The notes under the pieces: model-generated
What the model was told of the DNA's origin: nothing
Database searches by the model: none
What the model saw: only the letters and a program-made list of their open reading frames with translations
Program-made: the position numbers and the translations under genes
Shown here: positions 9,231-24,666 of the stretch, piece after piece
Position numbering within the stretch: the stretch's first letter is position 1
Layout: each line of letters opens with the position of its first letter
Assembly (NCBI RefSeq): GCF_040954645.1
Contig: NC_092809.1
Location: 84,790,573-84,854,572 of the forward strand
Direction: 5' to 3'
DNA from: Diabrotica undecimpunctata
Taxonomy: Eukaryota; Arthropoda; Insecta; Coleoptera; Chrysomelidae
Length of the DNA: 64,000 nucleotides

Positions 9231-9737
9231 CTATTAACATCTTTATCAACGTCTGGCTATGCCTTGCAATTTATAGAAGGCTCAGATTAAGGCAGTTATC
9301 TGAATTGTGTTTCGAAACTATTTTACGGATTTAATATCAGATGTCGCTATTGCGTCCGTTTCGAAGCCATTTTATTGTTGCTTCTTAAGACAGGAGAGAT
9401 CTATTTTTCACGTTGAGAACGCCTATGAATAACTGTTCTGATGAGCTTTATTAAAGCGAAATGCGTATAAACAGATACACAGACGATTTGTACGTGAAAT
9501 GGAATCTTTACTGTCTTTTTCATTTTATTCGGATCTACTCTGTATGAGTACAAGAAACCAATTCGCTAACGATTTCTGCTTAGTTGAGGAGACATGTCGT
9601 AGAATGCAAATTTTAGATTCCCCATGTCTCTATTAACATCTTTATCAACGTCTGGCTATGCCTTGCAATTTATAGAAGGCTCAGATTAAGGCAGTTATCT
9701 GAATTGTGTTTAGAAACTATTTTACGGATTTAATATA
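9231..9737 (+). repeat. Inverted ribozyme monomer plus partial monomer, plus orientation
   Basis: One complete monomer (9231-9629, 399 bp) and the start of a second (9630-9737, ending GGATTTAATAT), in reverse orientation to the array at 8093-9217. The head-to-head junction lies at about 9213-9231, where the minus monomer stops in the GAATTGGTTT segment. A transcript across the junction could fold into a long hairpin. Confidence 0.8.
9406..9499 (+). ncRNA. Type I hammerhead ribozyme, copy D
   Basis: Outer stem I 9406-9413 with 9492-9499; inner stem I CTGTT 9433-9437 with AACAG 9470-9474; CTGATGA 9438-9444; stem II through 9457; GAAA 9458-9461; cleavage predicted after 9469. All core bases intact. 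Confidence 0.87.
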
Positions 9738-10038
<301 letters not shown>

Positions 10039-10039
<1 letters not shown>

Positions 10040-13000
10040 TCTTAAATATTGGGGAAATCTGCAAGAAAGACTCTAATGAGTATCAATTGTTTCGCCGAAC
10101 GTTTTCGCCAAAGAGAATTAATTTGGCTTCTTCAGGGCTGAAAGAGAATAAATTATAATTAGCTACCATATATTATCTATTAAAACATTATTGATCTTAC
10201 CGTAACTTAGAATTGTAGAGTTAGAATATTAAAAAACTTTGCTAGTAACATAGTAGTGTTTTTTGTTACTATGTGCAAAAAAAGTTTTTTTTTAAGGTTT
10301 GAAATGTATGGTAGCTTTGAACTTAACACGCAAAGGTATACCCAAGGTTAATCGAAAAACCCAATGTAACCACATTTAAAAGGAGGTAATTCTTTGAATT
10401 GTCGGCAATAACTAAATTTTTGATTTTTAGAAAGTTTAAAAGTGAGGTTCTGTTTTAGCCAGAACGCAAGCGCTGACAAATTCAGTAGTTCTTATGAATC
10501 TTTATGTCGTTAAGGTTCATTGGTAAAAAACGAATGAAATTAAATCCCAGTATAGGGAAATATTATTTTGATTTTCTTTATTTAATTATATTCTATTGTT
10601 TATGCATTATTATATCTTTAAGATGTATCTAAGAAAAAAAAAAAACTTTTTTTGCACATAGTAACAAAAAACACCACTATGTTACTGGCAAAGTTTTTTA
10701 ATATTCTAACTCTACAATTCTAAGTTACGGTAAGATCAATAATGTTTTAATAGATAATATATGGTAGCTAATTATAATTTATTCTCTTTCAGCCCTGAAG
10801 AAGCCAAATTAATTCTCTTTGACGAAAACGTTCGGCGAAACAATTATTGATACTCATTAGAGTCTTTCTTGCAGATTTCCACAATATTTAAGAGTTTACT
10901 ATTTAACTTATCTGCAAAGATTAAATTTCTTTTCTTTTTAGAGGAACATAGGGTTCTATAACAACATAAGGGTTAATTATGGTGCTGAGGCGTTGAGGTT
11001 GCTCAAGGATTACCGAAAAACTAATGTCAGACTAGCAAAAGAAAGGAATCGGAGACTTTTTTTATTGTCATGTCGTTCTAAAGGTATAACACCAAAACAC
11101 ATTGTTCATGCCACCTCCTCTGTTTAAAAGTATATTCACAGAAATGGTTTCTGGCAATTGCAGGGATGTCAACAAATTATCAGGTTAGATAGCAAACTTT
11201 TAAATGTTGAGATTGCAACCAGTCATAGAGTTCTCAAACAGTTAGAAAAATCACTCACTGAACAAAAAACCGAAATCATTAGATCAACCTCGGAATATGA
11301 TTGGATGCAATTTTCACATATTCAATCTATTAGATATAATAAAATATTTTATTCAATTAAATCAGACAATATCAAAAAAATTAACTCACTATATCAGTCC
11401 TGTTGTAAATTTGTTCTTAAAACTGATCCAAAATGGATTAAAAATTTATCTACCACAACTATTCCTGATGATATTCTAGGTTTCTTGACATTAGGAAATA
11501 AATTTAGCATCGAACCAAAGTTAGGAAAAGATTTTCAAGTAAAAACACTTTTAGCAGACTTAGAATACATAATTTCTTCATTGCCATCTGAATTAGAGCA
11601 AAACTTAATTCGATCAAGAATCACCAACATTATCACTAATCACATTTTGAATACTTCTAAATCTTATAATACTTTTTTTCATAACTTATACACTAAAACT
11701 AAAAAATTTCTAAAATATAATCCTGAGCTCTTAGTGACAAAAGCAGACAAAGGTAATGTTACAGTCATCTTAGAAAGAACTCACTACTTACAACTGTGTT
11801 CTTCTCTTATAGATAATGATAGATCTTACGTTTCACTTACATCCAATCCCACTTCTTCTCTACAAAGGAAATGCAATACATTAATCGCATCCTTAGCCTC
11901 TTCCAATGAGATTGACCGTAACACAAAGAAAAAACTAACAACATATAATGGGAACATTGCAAAGTTTTATTCTTTGCCAAAAATCCACAAACCAACACTA
12001 TCGGTTCGTCCCATAGTAGCTTCCATTGGAACACCCACTGAAAATAGTTCAGCTTTTGTTACAGACATACTTACTAATGCATATAATTATGAAAGTCAAT
12101 ATTACATTAAAGATTCCTTTGAGATGGTAAATAAATATAATGGCTACATACTACCATCAAATTATGTCCTCGTTAGCCTTGATGTTGTATCCTTATTCAG
12201 CAACGTTCATCTAGGAATATGTTTGACATCAATAGAGATCAACTGGGACCGTATTAGAGGTTGTTGTTCCATGTCTTACGACAGATACATCAGCATCGTC
12301 GAATTTCTCTTTAACAACACTTATTTCTCATTTAATGGTAAATTCTATCAACAAACTTTCGGTACCCCTATGAGAGCAAAGATTTCTCCTATCATTGCAA
12401 CTTACGTTATGGATTATGTATTAGACTCAGTCATTCCTTTACTATCCTTTAAAATTCCATTTATTAAAAAATATGTTGATGATATCATTTTGGCTATACC
12501 CAATGACAAGGTAGATGAACTATTAGATACTTTTAATGGTTATGACCCCTACATCCAGTTCACTATAGAGAGGGAAGATGGTAATTGGTCCGTCCCCTTT
12601 CTCGACATAAGGATGATCAGGGAAAACAACAACATCAAAATAAATTGGTACCAAAAACCGACCTATTCTGGTAGATACCTTAACTACCACTCATACCATA
12701 ATAATTCTACCAAAGTCAACTTAATCAAACAGATGAAAAATAGAGTAATAAAACTATCAGATCCTTCATTTCATACAAAAAAACCTACAAATCCTACAGA
12801 AACTTTTTATTTCAAACGCTTATCCAACACCATTAATGAATAAGATTTTGTTTAATACTATCCATAACGAAGATATTTCACCTTCCTTCGCGACTAACAA
12901 TGCTGATCCTGATGTCTTAAGTGTGAACCCAGTCTCGGATACTCCTATCAACAAATATTTTTCATTACCATATTTCAGAGATATCACTTCGGGGTTAACA

Positions 13001-14118
13001 AGGATTCTGAAAAGTGTTGAAAATAGCTTTGGTAATAATAATAACAACATTAAACTTAATGTGGCTTGTAGATCAGCCCTAACAATTAATAATCTTTATT
13101 CTAAGATAAAAGATAAGACTCCCATAGATAGGCTTAGTAACATTGTCTACAACATTTAATGTCTCTCTTGCAACAATTCCTACATCGGTCAAACATCTCA
13201 ATTATTGAAATCACGTATTACACTACACAAAAGTGATTCTCGACTTCACCCTGACCGCTGTGCATTAGCCAAACATGTCCATTCCACTGGTTATCTCATG
13301 GACTATACGAACACTACAATTCTCCACCGTGAGAACAATAAATCTAAAAGAGAGTTCATCGAAATGGAATCTAAGCGATATATACCACTTCTTACTTAAA
13401 TCAGATACCAAGAACAATACAACATCACAGATAACTAACTTGACTGATATATCCATTAACAACTAACCTACCTTTATAATTAATTTTCCTTAACTAAAAA
13501 AGATAACTTTCCCTTGCTTTTCTTAGATACATCTCAATAAGATATAATAATGCATGATCAATAGAATATAATTAAATAAAGAAAATCAAAATAATATTTC
13601 CCTATACTGGAATTTAATTTCATTCGTTTTTTACCAATGAACCTTAACGACATAAAGATTCATAAGAACTACTGAATTTGTCAGCGCTTGCGTTCTGGCT
13701 AAAACAGAACCTCACTTTTAAACTTTCTAAAAATCAAAAATTTAGTTATTGCCGACAATTCAAAGAATTACCTCCTTTTAAATGTAGTTACATTGGGTTT
13801 TTCGATTAACCTTGGGTATACCTTTGCGTGTTAAGTTCAAAGCTACCATACATTTCAAACCTTAAAAAAAAACTTTTTTTGCACATAGTAACAAAAAACA
13901 CCACTATGTTACTGGCAAAGTTTTTTAATATTCTAACTCTACAATTCTAAGTTAAGGTAAGATCAATAATGTTTTAATAGATAATATATGGTAGCTAATT
14001 ATAATTTATTCTCTTTCAGCCCTGAAGAAGCCAAATTAATTCTCTTTGACGAAAACGTTCGGCGAAACAATTGATACTCATTAGAGTCTTTCTTGCAGAT
14101 TTCCCCAATATTTAAGAG
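10039..14118 (+). mobile_element. Penelope-like element family 1, copy 1
   Basis: A PLE with an inverted terminal segment (10039-10636, reverse complement of 13518-14118), then a partial direct 5' copy of the same terminal repeat (10637-10900), the broken RT plus GIY-YIG frame (about 10940-13399) and the 3' terminal repeat (13518-14118). Combined direct and inverted 'pseudo-LTRs' are a known PLE arrangement. The element is defective (stops and a frameshift) and its duplicate at 17523-21602 has the same lesions. Confidence 0.85.
10940..13399 (+). pseudogene. PLE family 1 reverse transcriptase plus GIY-YIG (broken)
   Basis: N-terminal part from about 10940 (no clear ATG; a pyrimidine-rich acceptor-like AG precedes it), basic and typical of PLE N termini. 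An in-frame TAA at 11125-11127 breaks it. The main frame then runs to 12843; the TTG at 11158 is not a true start. RT landmarks counted from 11158: KADKGNVTVIL (about 196-206), LPKIHKP, motif A SLDVVSLF (Asp at 342), motif B TPMRAKISP, motif C YVDD (439-442). The frame shifts near 12840, continues as a linker to a TAA at 13157-13159, and in the same frame the GIY-YIG endonuclease follows (CNNSYIGQTS, then SRITLHKSD, 13160-13399). PLE proteins copy RNA using a nick made by GIY-YIG. Three lesions make this copy non-autonomous. Confidence 0.9.
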
Positions 14119-14130
14119 TTTACTATATAT

Positions 14131-14214
<84 letters not shown>
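14118..14214. repeat. (TA)n tract between the two PLEs
   Basis: About 90 bp of TA with one GA interruption, exactly between the family 1 terminal repeat and the 3' end of family 2. Confidence 0.95.
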
Positions 14215-14217
<3 letters not shown>

Positions 14218-16125
14218 TGTTTTTTGAGGTTTCCGCGGGAGCTATATGTGCTGTCACTATTTTTCCGGGTTTGACTCCGCGTTGTAAAATGCTGGTTTTC
14301 TTGAAAACCATTGTTTTGGCGACGTTCGGCAAGGTCTCACTTGCCATTCTCAAGCCTGGTGGATCTACTTCTCGTCGTTACTCGATTAGTACTGGTCCAG
14401 TACTAGACCACACAGTATTTTGGTATTCGTGAAGTCGATACTGTGTTTGGTTGAAATGGCACGCTGTGCAAGGGCACAAGATGGTTTAGAAATCCTAATG
14501 TCGCTTTTGTGGGACGTTAGTCGACCTTGAAGGGAGCGGCTGGTCTGGCCAATGTAGCAGGAGTTGCACTCTGCACAGGGTACTTGATGGACGACATTAG
14601 TTTGTTCTAGAGGGGCCAATGGAGTTTTTGTCTTAGAAAATAACTTACCTAAGGTTCTGGTATTTTTAAGGCTATTTTGACAGGTAAGTTTTTGAAAAGT
14701 TTGTTAAGCTTGGTAGTGATTTGTGGGAAGTACGGGAGCGAAACATATTTAGTGGTTTGTTCAGGAGTGAGGGGGGACTTATTAATCTGTATTTTGTTAG
14801 ATATGGACGCTAATGTTAGCCCATTGGGTGTTTCGGTAATGGATTGCCCATAGCTTTTGGAATATAGAAATTTATTGATGAAGGATGCCGGATAGGAGTT
14901 ATCTATGAGAATGGACTTCAGTAGATTGAGAGATTCTTCTTTGTAAAGCGGGTGTGTCAACATGTGTACTCTAAGGCTGAGGGCTTGTACCAGGTTAAGT
15001 TTGTATCTGATTGGGTGTGTCGAATGGTAATTTAAGAAACGGTTGCTAGTCATTTCTTTTCTGTACCAGGTAGTGACTAATCTGTTATCAGGTGTGCGAA
15101 TGATTCGCATATCTAAAAACGGGATACTGTTATCAACCTCAAATTCACATGTAAATTGTAGGTGAGGATCAAAGCAGTTAAAAACTGATAAAGTGTCAAC
15201 CGCCTTATCAGACGGGGTTGCTAAAATCAGATCGTCGACATACCGTTTTACAAAGGGAACCTGGAAATCTAACTTCTTGATACTCTCATTAATAAGATCA
15301 TCTAGTACAAAGTTGACAAGAATCGGAGAAATCGTGAATCCCATAGGAGTTACAAAAATTTGCCGATAATATTTGTCGTTGAAAATTAAATAATTGGTGT
15401 CAAAAATCAATTTTAATATTTCGGAAAAAGTTTCCCAAGATATCGGACTGTGGGGTTGGATTTGATTCCAATGGTTACGGAGAGAGGTTAATACACTGGA
15501 AAGTGGAAGATTTGTGAACAAGGATACTACGTCAAAACTTACTAAGACAAAGCCTCTGGGTAGTTGATAATTATTAATAAATTCACTGAACTGGAAAGAA
15601 TCTGTTATGTTGAAGTCATTGTCATAATTGTATGCTTGTGACAGAATGTTCGTGAGGAATTGGGCTATATTTGTGTTCGGAGCATTTATTGACGATAATA
15701 TGGGTCGCATACTTAGTTGTGGCTTGTGAATTTTGGGGAGACAGTAAAATCTAGGAGCATAGCCATTGTAATTATGGAGGGATTTGGCTAGTTTCTCGTC
15801 AATAATTTTTTTGTTTTTTAGTTCAGTGATATATCGGTTGATTTTGTTGGTGTAGGTTGAAGTGGGATTGCGAAGAAGTGGTTGATAGTATTTGCTATCA
15901 TCTAGGAGTTGCTGGCTCAGGTTAATATATTGCTCTCTCATCATAAGGACTGTGGCATTACCTTTATCACTAGTTAATACCATTAGGTCAGGGTGTTTTT
16001 TTAGAAAAGTGGACGCTTGTTCATAAATAAGATCAAAATCGGTTTTGGCATTGGAAGGTTTATGCGAGAAGTTAGTGAGAATGTTATTGGCAGATGATCT
16101 TAATTCAAGAATTCAAGAATATTAT

Positions 16126-16126
<1 letters not shown>
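14215..16126 (-). mobile_element. Penelope-like element family 2, copy 1 (5' truncated)
   Basis: A different PLE family on the minus strand, facing family 1. The 5' end is cut at a (TA)n tract near 16127 and the 3' end also meets (TA)n at 14214. The 3' flank (14215-14385) is about 170 bp of moderately GC-rich PLE tail with a CTTGAGAATGGC...GCCGAACG hairpin-like motif on the minus strand. Confidence 0.8.
14386..16106 (-). pseudogene. PLE family 2 reverse transcriptase plus GIY-YIG (broken)
   Basis: The frame is open from about 16106; the ATG at 15983 lies inside the domain, so the N terminus is lost. RT landmarks, counted from 15983: TSDKGNATVL, LPKIHKPQLS, motif A SFDVVSLFTNLP, motif B TPMGFTISP, motif C YVDD (248-251). 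The frame ends at 14649 by a one-base shift. In the next frame the linker and the GIY-YIG domain continue (QVPCAECNSCYIGQTS, then GRLTSHKSD) to 14386, where the conserved C-terminal part after DFTNTKIL is missing. Both catalytic centres of the RT look intact, but the protein is truncated at both ends and split. Confidence 0.88.
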
Positions 16127-16207
<81 letters not shown>

Positions 16208-16500
16208 GTACCATTTGGTCAGTAGGTGATAACTGCATTTTTAGTCATTTTGTGTTTATTTTACAAAAATAATCAAAACAACATTCGTTAAAGTTTGGGC
16301 AGACCCTGCTAAATGTATGATGAATATAATTTGATTGACAACGTTGGTTATTTAATGATATATGCACATTTTTTTGTTTGTGTGATCAGACTATCGTAAG
16401 TATTCTTATCACGTAATGATCAAAATATATTTTTCATTTTTTATGGTCAAATAGTGATAAGTGTTTATATCATATTATAATGGCTAAATAACTCTTAATC
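16127..16500. repeat. (TA)n tract and AT-rich spacer
   Basis: (TA)n at 16127-16205, then about 295 bp of AT-rich sequence with no gene or repeat beyond its copy at 23705-24000. Confidence 0.8.
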
Positions 16501-16506
16501 TTATTA

Positions 16507-16573
16507 CTGTTCTGATGAGCTTTATTAAAGCGAAATACGTATAAACAGATACATAGACGATTTGTACGTGAAA
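16507..16573 (+). ncRNA. Hammerhead ribozyme copy E, lacking outer stem I
   Basis: Inner stem I CTGTT/AACAG, CTGATGA (16512-16518), stem II, GAAA and an ACGU stem III loop are intact, but the sequence upstream of CTGTT is unrelated spacer. The outer stem and the loop that normally docks on stem II are missing, so only weak activity is expected. Cleavage predicted after 16543. Confidence 0.7.
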
Positions 16574-16878
16574 TGGAATCTTTACTGTCTTTTTCATTTT
16601 ATTCGGATCTACTCTGTATGAGTACAAGAAACCAATTCGCTAACGATTTCTGCTTAGTTGAGGAGATATGTCGTGGAATGCAAATTTTAGATTCCCTATG
16701 TCTCTATTAGCATCTTTATCAACGTCTGGCTATGCCTTGCAATTTATAGAAGGCTCAGATTAAGGCAGTTATCTGAATTGTGTTTCGAAACTATTTTACG
16801 GATTTAATATCAGATGTCGCTATTGCGTCCGTTTCGAAGCCATTTTATTGTTGCTTCTTAAGACAGGAGAGATCTATT

Positions 16879-16972
16879 TTTCACGTTGAGAACGCCTATG
16901 AATAACTGTTCTGATGAGCTTTATTAAAGCGAAATGCGTATAAACAGATACACAGACGATTTGTACGTGAAA
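16879..16972 (+). ncRNA. Type I hammerhead ribozyme, copy F
   Basis: Exact structural counterpart of copy D: outer stem I 16879-16886 with 16965-16972, CTGATGA 16911-16917, GAAA 16931-16934, cleavage predicted after 16942. Confidence 0.87.
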
Positions 16973-17205
16973 TGGAATCTTTACTGTCTTTTTCATTTTA
17001 TTCGGATCTACTCTGTATGAGTACAAGAAACCAATTCGCTAACGATTTCTGCTTAGTTGAGGAGACATGTCGTAGAATGCAAATTTTAGATTCCCCATGT
17101 CTCTATTAACATCTTTATCAACGTCTGGCTATGCCTTGCAATTTATAGAAGGCTCAGATTAAGGCAGTTATCTGAATTGTGTTTAGAAACTATTTTACGG
17201 ATTTA

Positions 17206-17522
<317 letters not shown>

Positions 17523-17525
<3 letters not shown>

Positions 17526-20500
17526 TCTTAAATATTGGGGAAATCTGCAAGAAAGACTCTAATGAGTATCAATTGTTTCGCCGAACGTTTTCGCCAAAGA
17601 GAATTAATTTGGCTTCTTCAGGGCTGAAAGAGAATAAATTATAATTAGCTACCATATATTATCTATTAAAACATTATTGATCTTACCGTAACTTAGAATT
17701 GTAGAGTTAGAATATTAAAAAACTTTGCTAGTAACATAGTAGTGTTTTTTGTTACTATGTGCAAAAAAAGTTTTTTTTTAAGGTTTGAAATGTATGGTAG
17801 CTTTGAACTTAACACGCAAAGGTATACCCAAGGTTAATCGAAAAACCCAATGTAACCACATTTAAAAGGAGGTAATTCTTTGAATTGTCGGCAATAACTA
17901 AATTTTTGATTTTTAGAAAGTTTAAAAGTGAGGTTCTGTTTTAGCCAGAACGCAAGCGCTGACAAATTCAGTAGTTCTTATGAATCTTTATGTCGTTAAG
18001 GTTCATTGGTAAAAAACGAATGAAATTAAATCCCAGTATAGGGAAATATTATTTTGATTTTCTTTATTTAATTATATTCTATTGTTTATGCATTATTATA
18101 TCTTATTGAGATGTATCTAAGAAAAAAAAAAACTTTTTTTGCACATAGTAACAAAAAACACCACTATGTTACTGGCAAAGTTTTTTAATATTCTAACTCT
18201 ACAATTCTAAGTTACGGTAAGATCAATAATGTTTTAATAGATAATATATGGTAGCTAATTATAATTTATTCTCTTTCAGCCCTGAAGAAGCCAAATTAAT
18301 TCTCTTTGACGAAAACGTTCGGCGAAACAATTGATACTCATTAGAGTCTTTCTTGCAGATTTCCACAATATTTAAGAGTTTACTATTTAACTTATCTGCA
18401 AAGATTAAATTTCTTTTCTTTTTAGAGGAACATAGGGTTCTATAACAACATAAGGGTTAATTATGGTGCTGAGGCGTTGAGGTTGCTCAAGGATTACCGA
18501 AAAACTAATGTCAGACTAGCAAAAGAAAGGAATCGGAGACTTTTTTTATTGTCATGTCGTTCTAAAGGTATAACACCAAAACACATTGTTCATGCCACCT
18601 CCTCTGTTTAAAAGTATATTCACAGAAATGGTTTCTGGCAATTGCAGGGATGTCAACAAATTATCAGGTTAGATAGCAAACTTTTAAATGTTGAGATTGC
18701 AACCAGTCATAGAGTTCTCAAACAGTTAGAAAAATCACTCACTGAACAAAAAACCGAAATCATTAGATCAACCTCGGAATATGATTGGATGCAATTTTCA
18801 CATATTCAATCTATTAGATATAATAAAATATTTTATTCAATTAAATCAGACAATATCAAAAAAATTAACTCACTATATCAGTCCTGTTGTAAATTTGTTC
18901 TTAAAACTGATCCAAAATGGATTAAAAATTTATCTACCACAACTATTCCTGATGATATTCTAGGTTTCTTGACATTAGGAAATAAATTTAGCATCGAACC
19001 AAAGTTAGGAAAAGATTTTCAAGTAAAAACACTTTTAGCAGACTTAGAATACATAATTTCTTCATTGCCATCTGAATTAGAGCAAAACTTAATTCGATCA
19101 AGAATCACCAACATTATCACTAATCACATTTTGAATACTTCTAAATCTTATAATACTTTTTTTCATAACTTATACACTAAAACTAAAAAATTTCTAAAAT
19201 ATAATCCTGAGCTCTTAGTGACAAAAGCAGACAAAGGTAATGTTACAGTCATCTTAGAAAGAACTCACTACTTACAACTGTGTTCTTCTCTTATAGATAA
19301 TGATAGATCTTACGTTTCACTTACATCCAATCCCACTTCTTCTCTACAAAGGAAATGCAATACATTAATCGCATCCTTAGCCTCTTCCAATGAGATTGAC
19401 CGTAACACAAAGAAAAAACTAACAACATATAATGGGAACATTGCAAAGTTTTATTCTTTGCCAAAAATCCACAAACCAACACTATCGGTTCGTCCCATAG
19501 TAGCTTCCATTGGAACACCCACTGAAAATAGTTCAGCTTTTGTTACAGACATACTTACTAATGCATATAATTATGAAAGTCAATATTACATTAAAGATTC
19601 CTTTGAGATGGTAAATAAATATAATGGCTACATACTACCATCAAATTATGTCCTCGTTAGCCTTGATGTTGTATCCTTATTCAGCAACGTTCATCTAGGA
19701 ATATGTTTGACATCAATAGAGATCAACTGGGACCGTATTAGAGGTTGTTGTTCCATGTCTTACGACAGATACATCAGCATCGTCGAATTTCTCTTTAACA
19801 ACACTTATTTCTCATTTAATGGTAAATTCTATCAACAAACTTTCGGTACCCCTATGAGAGCAAAGATTTCTCCTATCATTGCAACTTACGTTATGGATTA
19901 TGTATTAGACTCAGTCATTCCTTTACTATCCTTTAAAATTCCATTTATTAAAAAATATGTTGATGATATCATTTTGGCTATACCCAATGACAAGGTAGAT
20001 GAACTATTAGATACTTTTAATGGTTATGACCCCTACATCCAGTTCACTATAGAGAGGGAAGATGGTAATTGGTCCGTCCCCTTTCTCGACATAAGGATGA
20101 TCAGGGAAAACAACAACATCAAAATAGATTGGTACCAAAAACCGACCTATTCTGGTAGATACCTTAACTACCACTCATACCATAATAATTCTACCAAAGT
20201 CAACTTAATCAAACAGATGAAAAATAGAGTAATAAAACTATCAGATCCTTCATTTCATACAAAAAAACCTACAAATCCTACAGAAACTTTTTATTTCAAA
20301 CGCTTATCCAACACCATTAATGAATAAGATTTTGTTTAATACTATCCATAACGAAGATATTTCACCTTCCTTCGCGACTAACAATGCTGATCCTGATGTC
20401 TTAAGTGTGAACCCAGTCTCGGATACTCCTATCAACAAATATTTTTCATTACCATATTTCAGAGATATCACTTCGGGGTTAACAAGGATTCTGAAAAGTG

Positions 20501-21602
20501 TTGAAAATAGCTTTGGTAATAATAATAACAACATTAAACTTAATGTGGCTTGTAGATCAGCCCTAACAATTAATAATCTTTATTCTAAGATAAAAGATAA
20601 GACTCCCATAGATAGGCTTAGTAACATTGTCTACAACATTTAATGTCTCTCTTGCAACAATTCCTACATCGGTCAAACATCTCAATTATTGAAATCACGT
20701 ATTACACTACACAAAAGTGATTCTCGACTTCACCCTGACCGCTGTGCATTAGCCAAACATGTCCATTCCACTGGTTATCTCATGGACTATACGAACACTA
20801 CAATTCTCCACCGTGAGAACAATAAATCTAAAAGAGAGTTCATCGAAATGGAATCTAAGCGATATATACCACTTCTTACTTAAATCAGATACCAAGAACA
20901 ATACAACATCACAGATAACTAACTTGACTGATATATCCATTAACAACTAACCTACCTTTATAATTAATTTTCATTAACTAAAAAAGATAACTTTCCCTTG
21001 CTTTTCTTAGATACATCTCAATAAGATATAATAATGCATGATCAATAGAATATAATTAAATAAAGAAAATCAAAATAATATTTCCCTATACTGGAATTTA
21101 ATTTCATTCGTTTTTTACCAATGAACCTTAACGACATAAAGATTCATAAGAACTACTGAATTTGTCAGCGCTTGCGTTCTGGCTAAAACAGAACCTCACT
21201 TTTAAACTTTCTAAAAATCAAAAATTTAGTTATTGCCGACAATTCAAAGAATTACCTCCTTTTAAATGTAGTTACATTGGGTTTTTCGATTAACCTTGGG
21301 TATACCTTTGCGTGTTAAGTTCAAAGCTACCATACATTTCAAACCTTAAAAAAAAACTTTTTTTGCACATAGTAACAAAAAACACCACTATGTTACTGGC
21401 AAAGTTTTTTAATATTCTAACTCTACAATTCTAAGTTAAGGTAAGATCAATAATGTTTTAATAGATAATATATGGTAGCTAATTATAATTTATTCTCTTT
21501 CAGCCCTGAAGAAGCCAAATTAATTCTCTTTGACGAAAACGTTCGGCGAAACAATTGATACTCATTAGAGTCTTTCTTGCAGATTTCCCCAATATTTAAG
21601 AG
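17523..21602 (+). mobile_element. Penelope-like element family 1, copy 2
   Basis: Duplicate of 10039-14118: inverted arm 17523-18120, direct 5' repeat to about 18384, coding region 18424-20883, 3' repeat 21002-21602. A few indels separate the copies, for example in the A run near 18125 and a 3-bp difference near 18331. Confidence 0.85.
18424..20883 (+). pseudogene. PLE family 1 RT plus GIY-YIG, copy 2 (broken)
   Basis: Same lesions as copy 1: in-frame TAA at 18609-18611, a frame change near 20324, and TAA at 20641-20643 before the GIY-YIG part (20644-20883). The long RT frame spans 18642-20327. The only residue difference I see is Asn in copy 1 versus Asp here, in the NNIKI(N/D)WYQKP segment near 20126. 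Shared stops show that the element was already dead before the block was duplicated. Confidence 0.9.
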
Positions 21603-21614
21603 TTTACTATATAT

Positions 21615-21682
<68 letters not shown>
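21603..21682. repeat. (TA)n tract between PLEs, block 2
   Basis: Shorter than its counterpart at 14118-14214. Confidence 0.95.
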
Positions 21683-24000
<2,318 letters not shown>

Positions 24001-24004
24001 ATTA

Positions 24005-24071
24005 CTGTTCTGATGAGCTTTATTAAAGCGAAATACGTATAAACAGATACATAGACGATTTGTACGTGAAA
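24005..24071 (+). ncRNA. Hammerhead ribozyme copy E', lacking outer stem I
   Basis: Duplicate of copy E: CTGATGA at 24010-24016, stem II, GAAA, ACGU loop; the 5' outer stem I is absent. Confidence 0.7.
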
Positions 24072-24201
24072 TGGAATCTTTACTGTCTTTTTCATTTTAT
24101 TCGGATCTACTCTGTATGAGTACAAGAAACCAATTCGCTAACGATTTCTGCTTAGTTGAGGAGATATGTCGTGGAATGCAAATTTTAGATTCCCTATGTC
24201 T

Positions 24202-24666
<465 letters not shown>

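Noticed and set aside
11158..11160. TTG at 11158 (and 18642) as start codon of the PLE protein
   Set aside because: The conserved frame continues upstream to about 10940 past one stop; the TTG is only the first alternative start after that stop.
12820..13050. Minus-strand frames within the PLE coding regions
   Set aside because: They mirror the real RT/GIY-YIG frame and have no family features.
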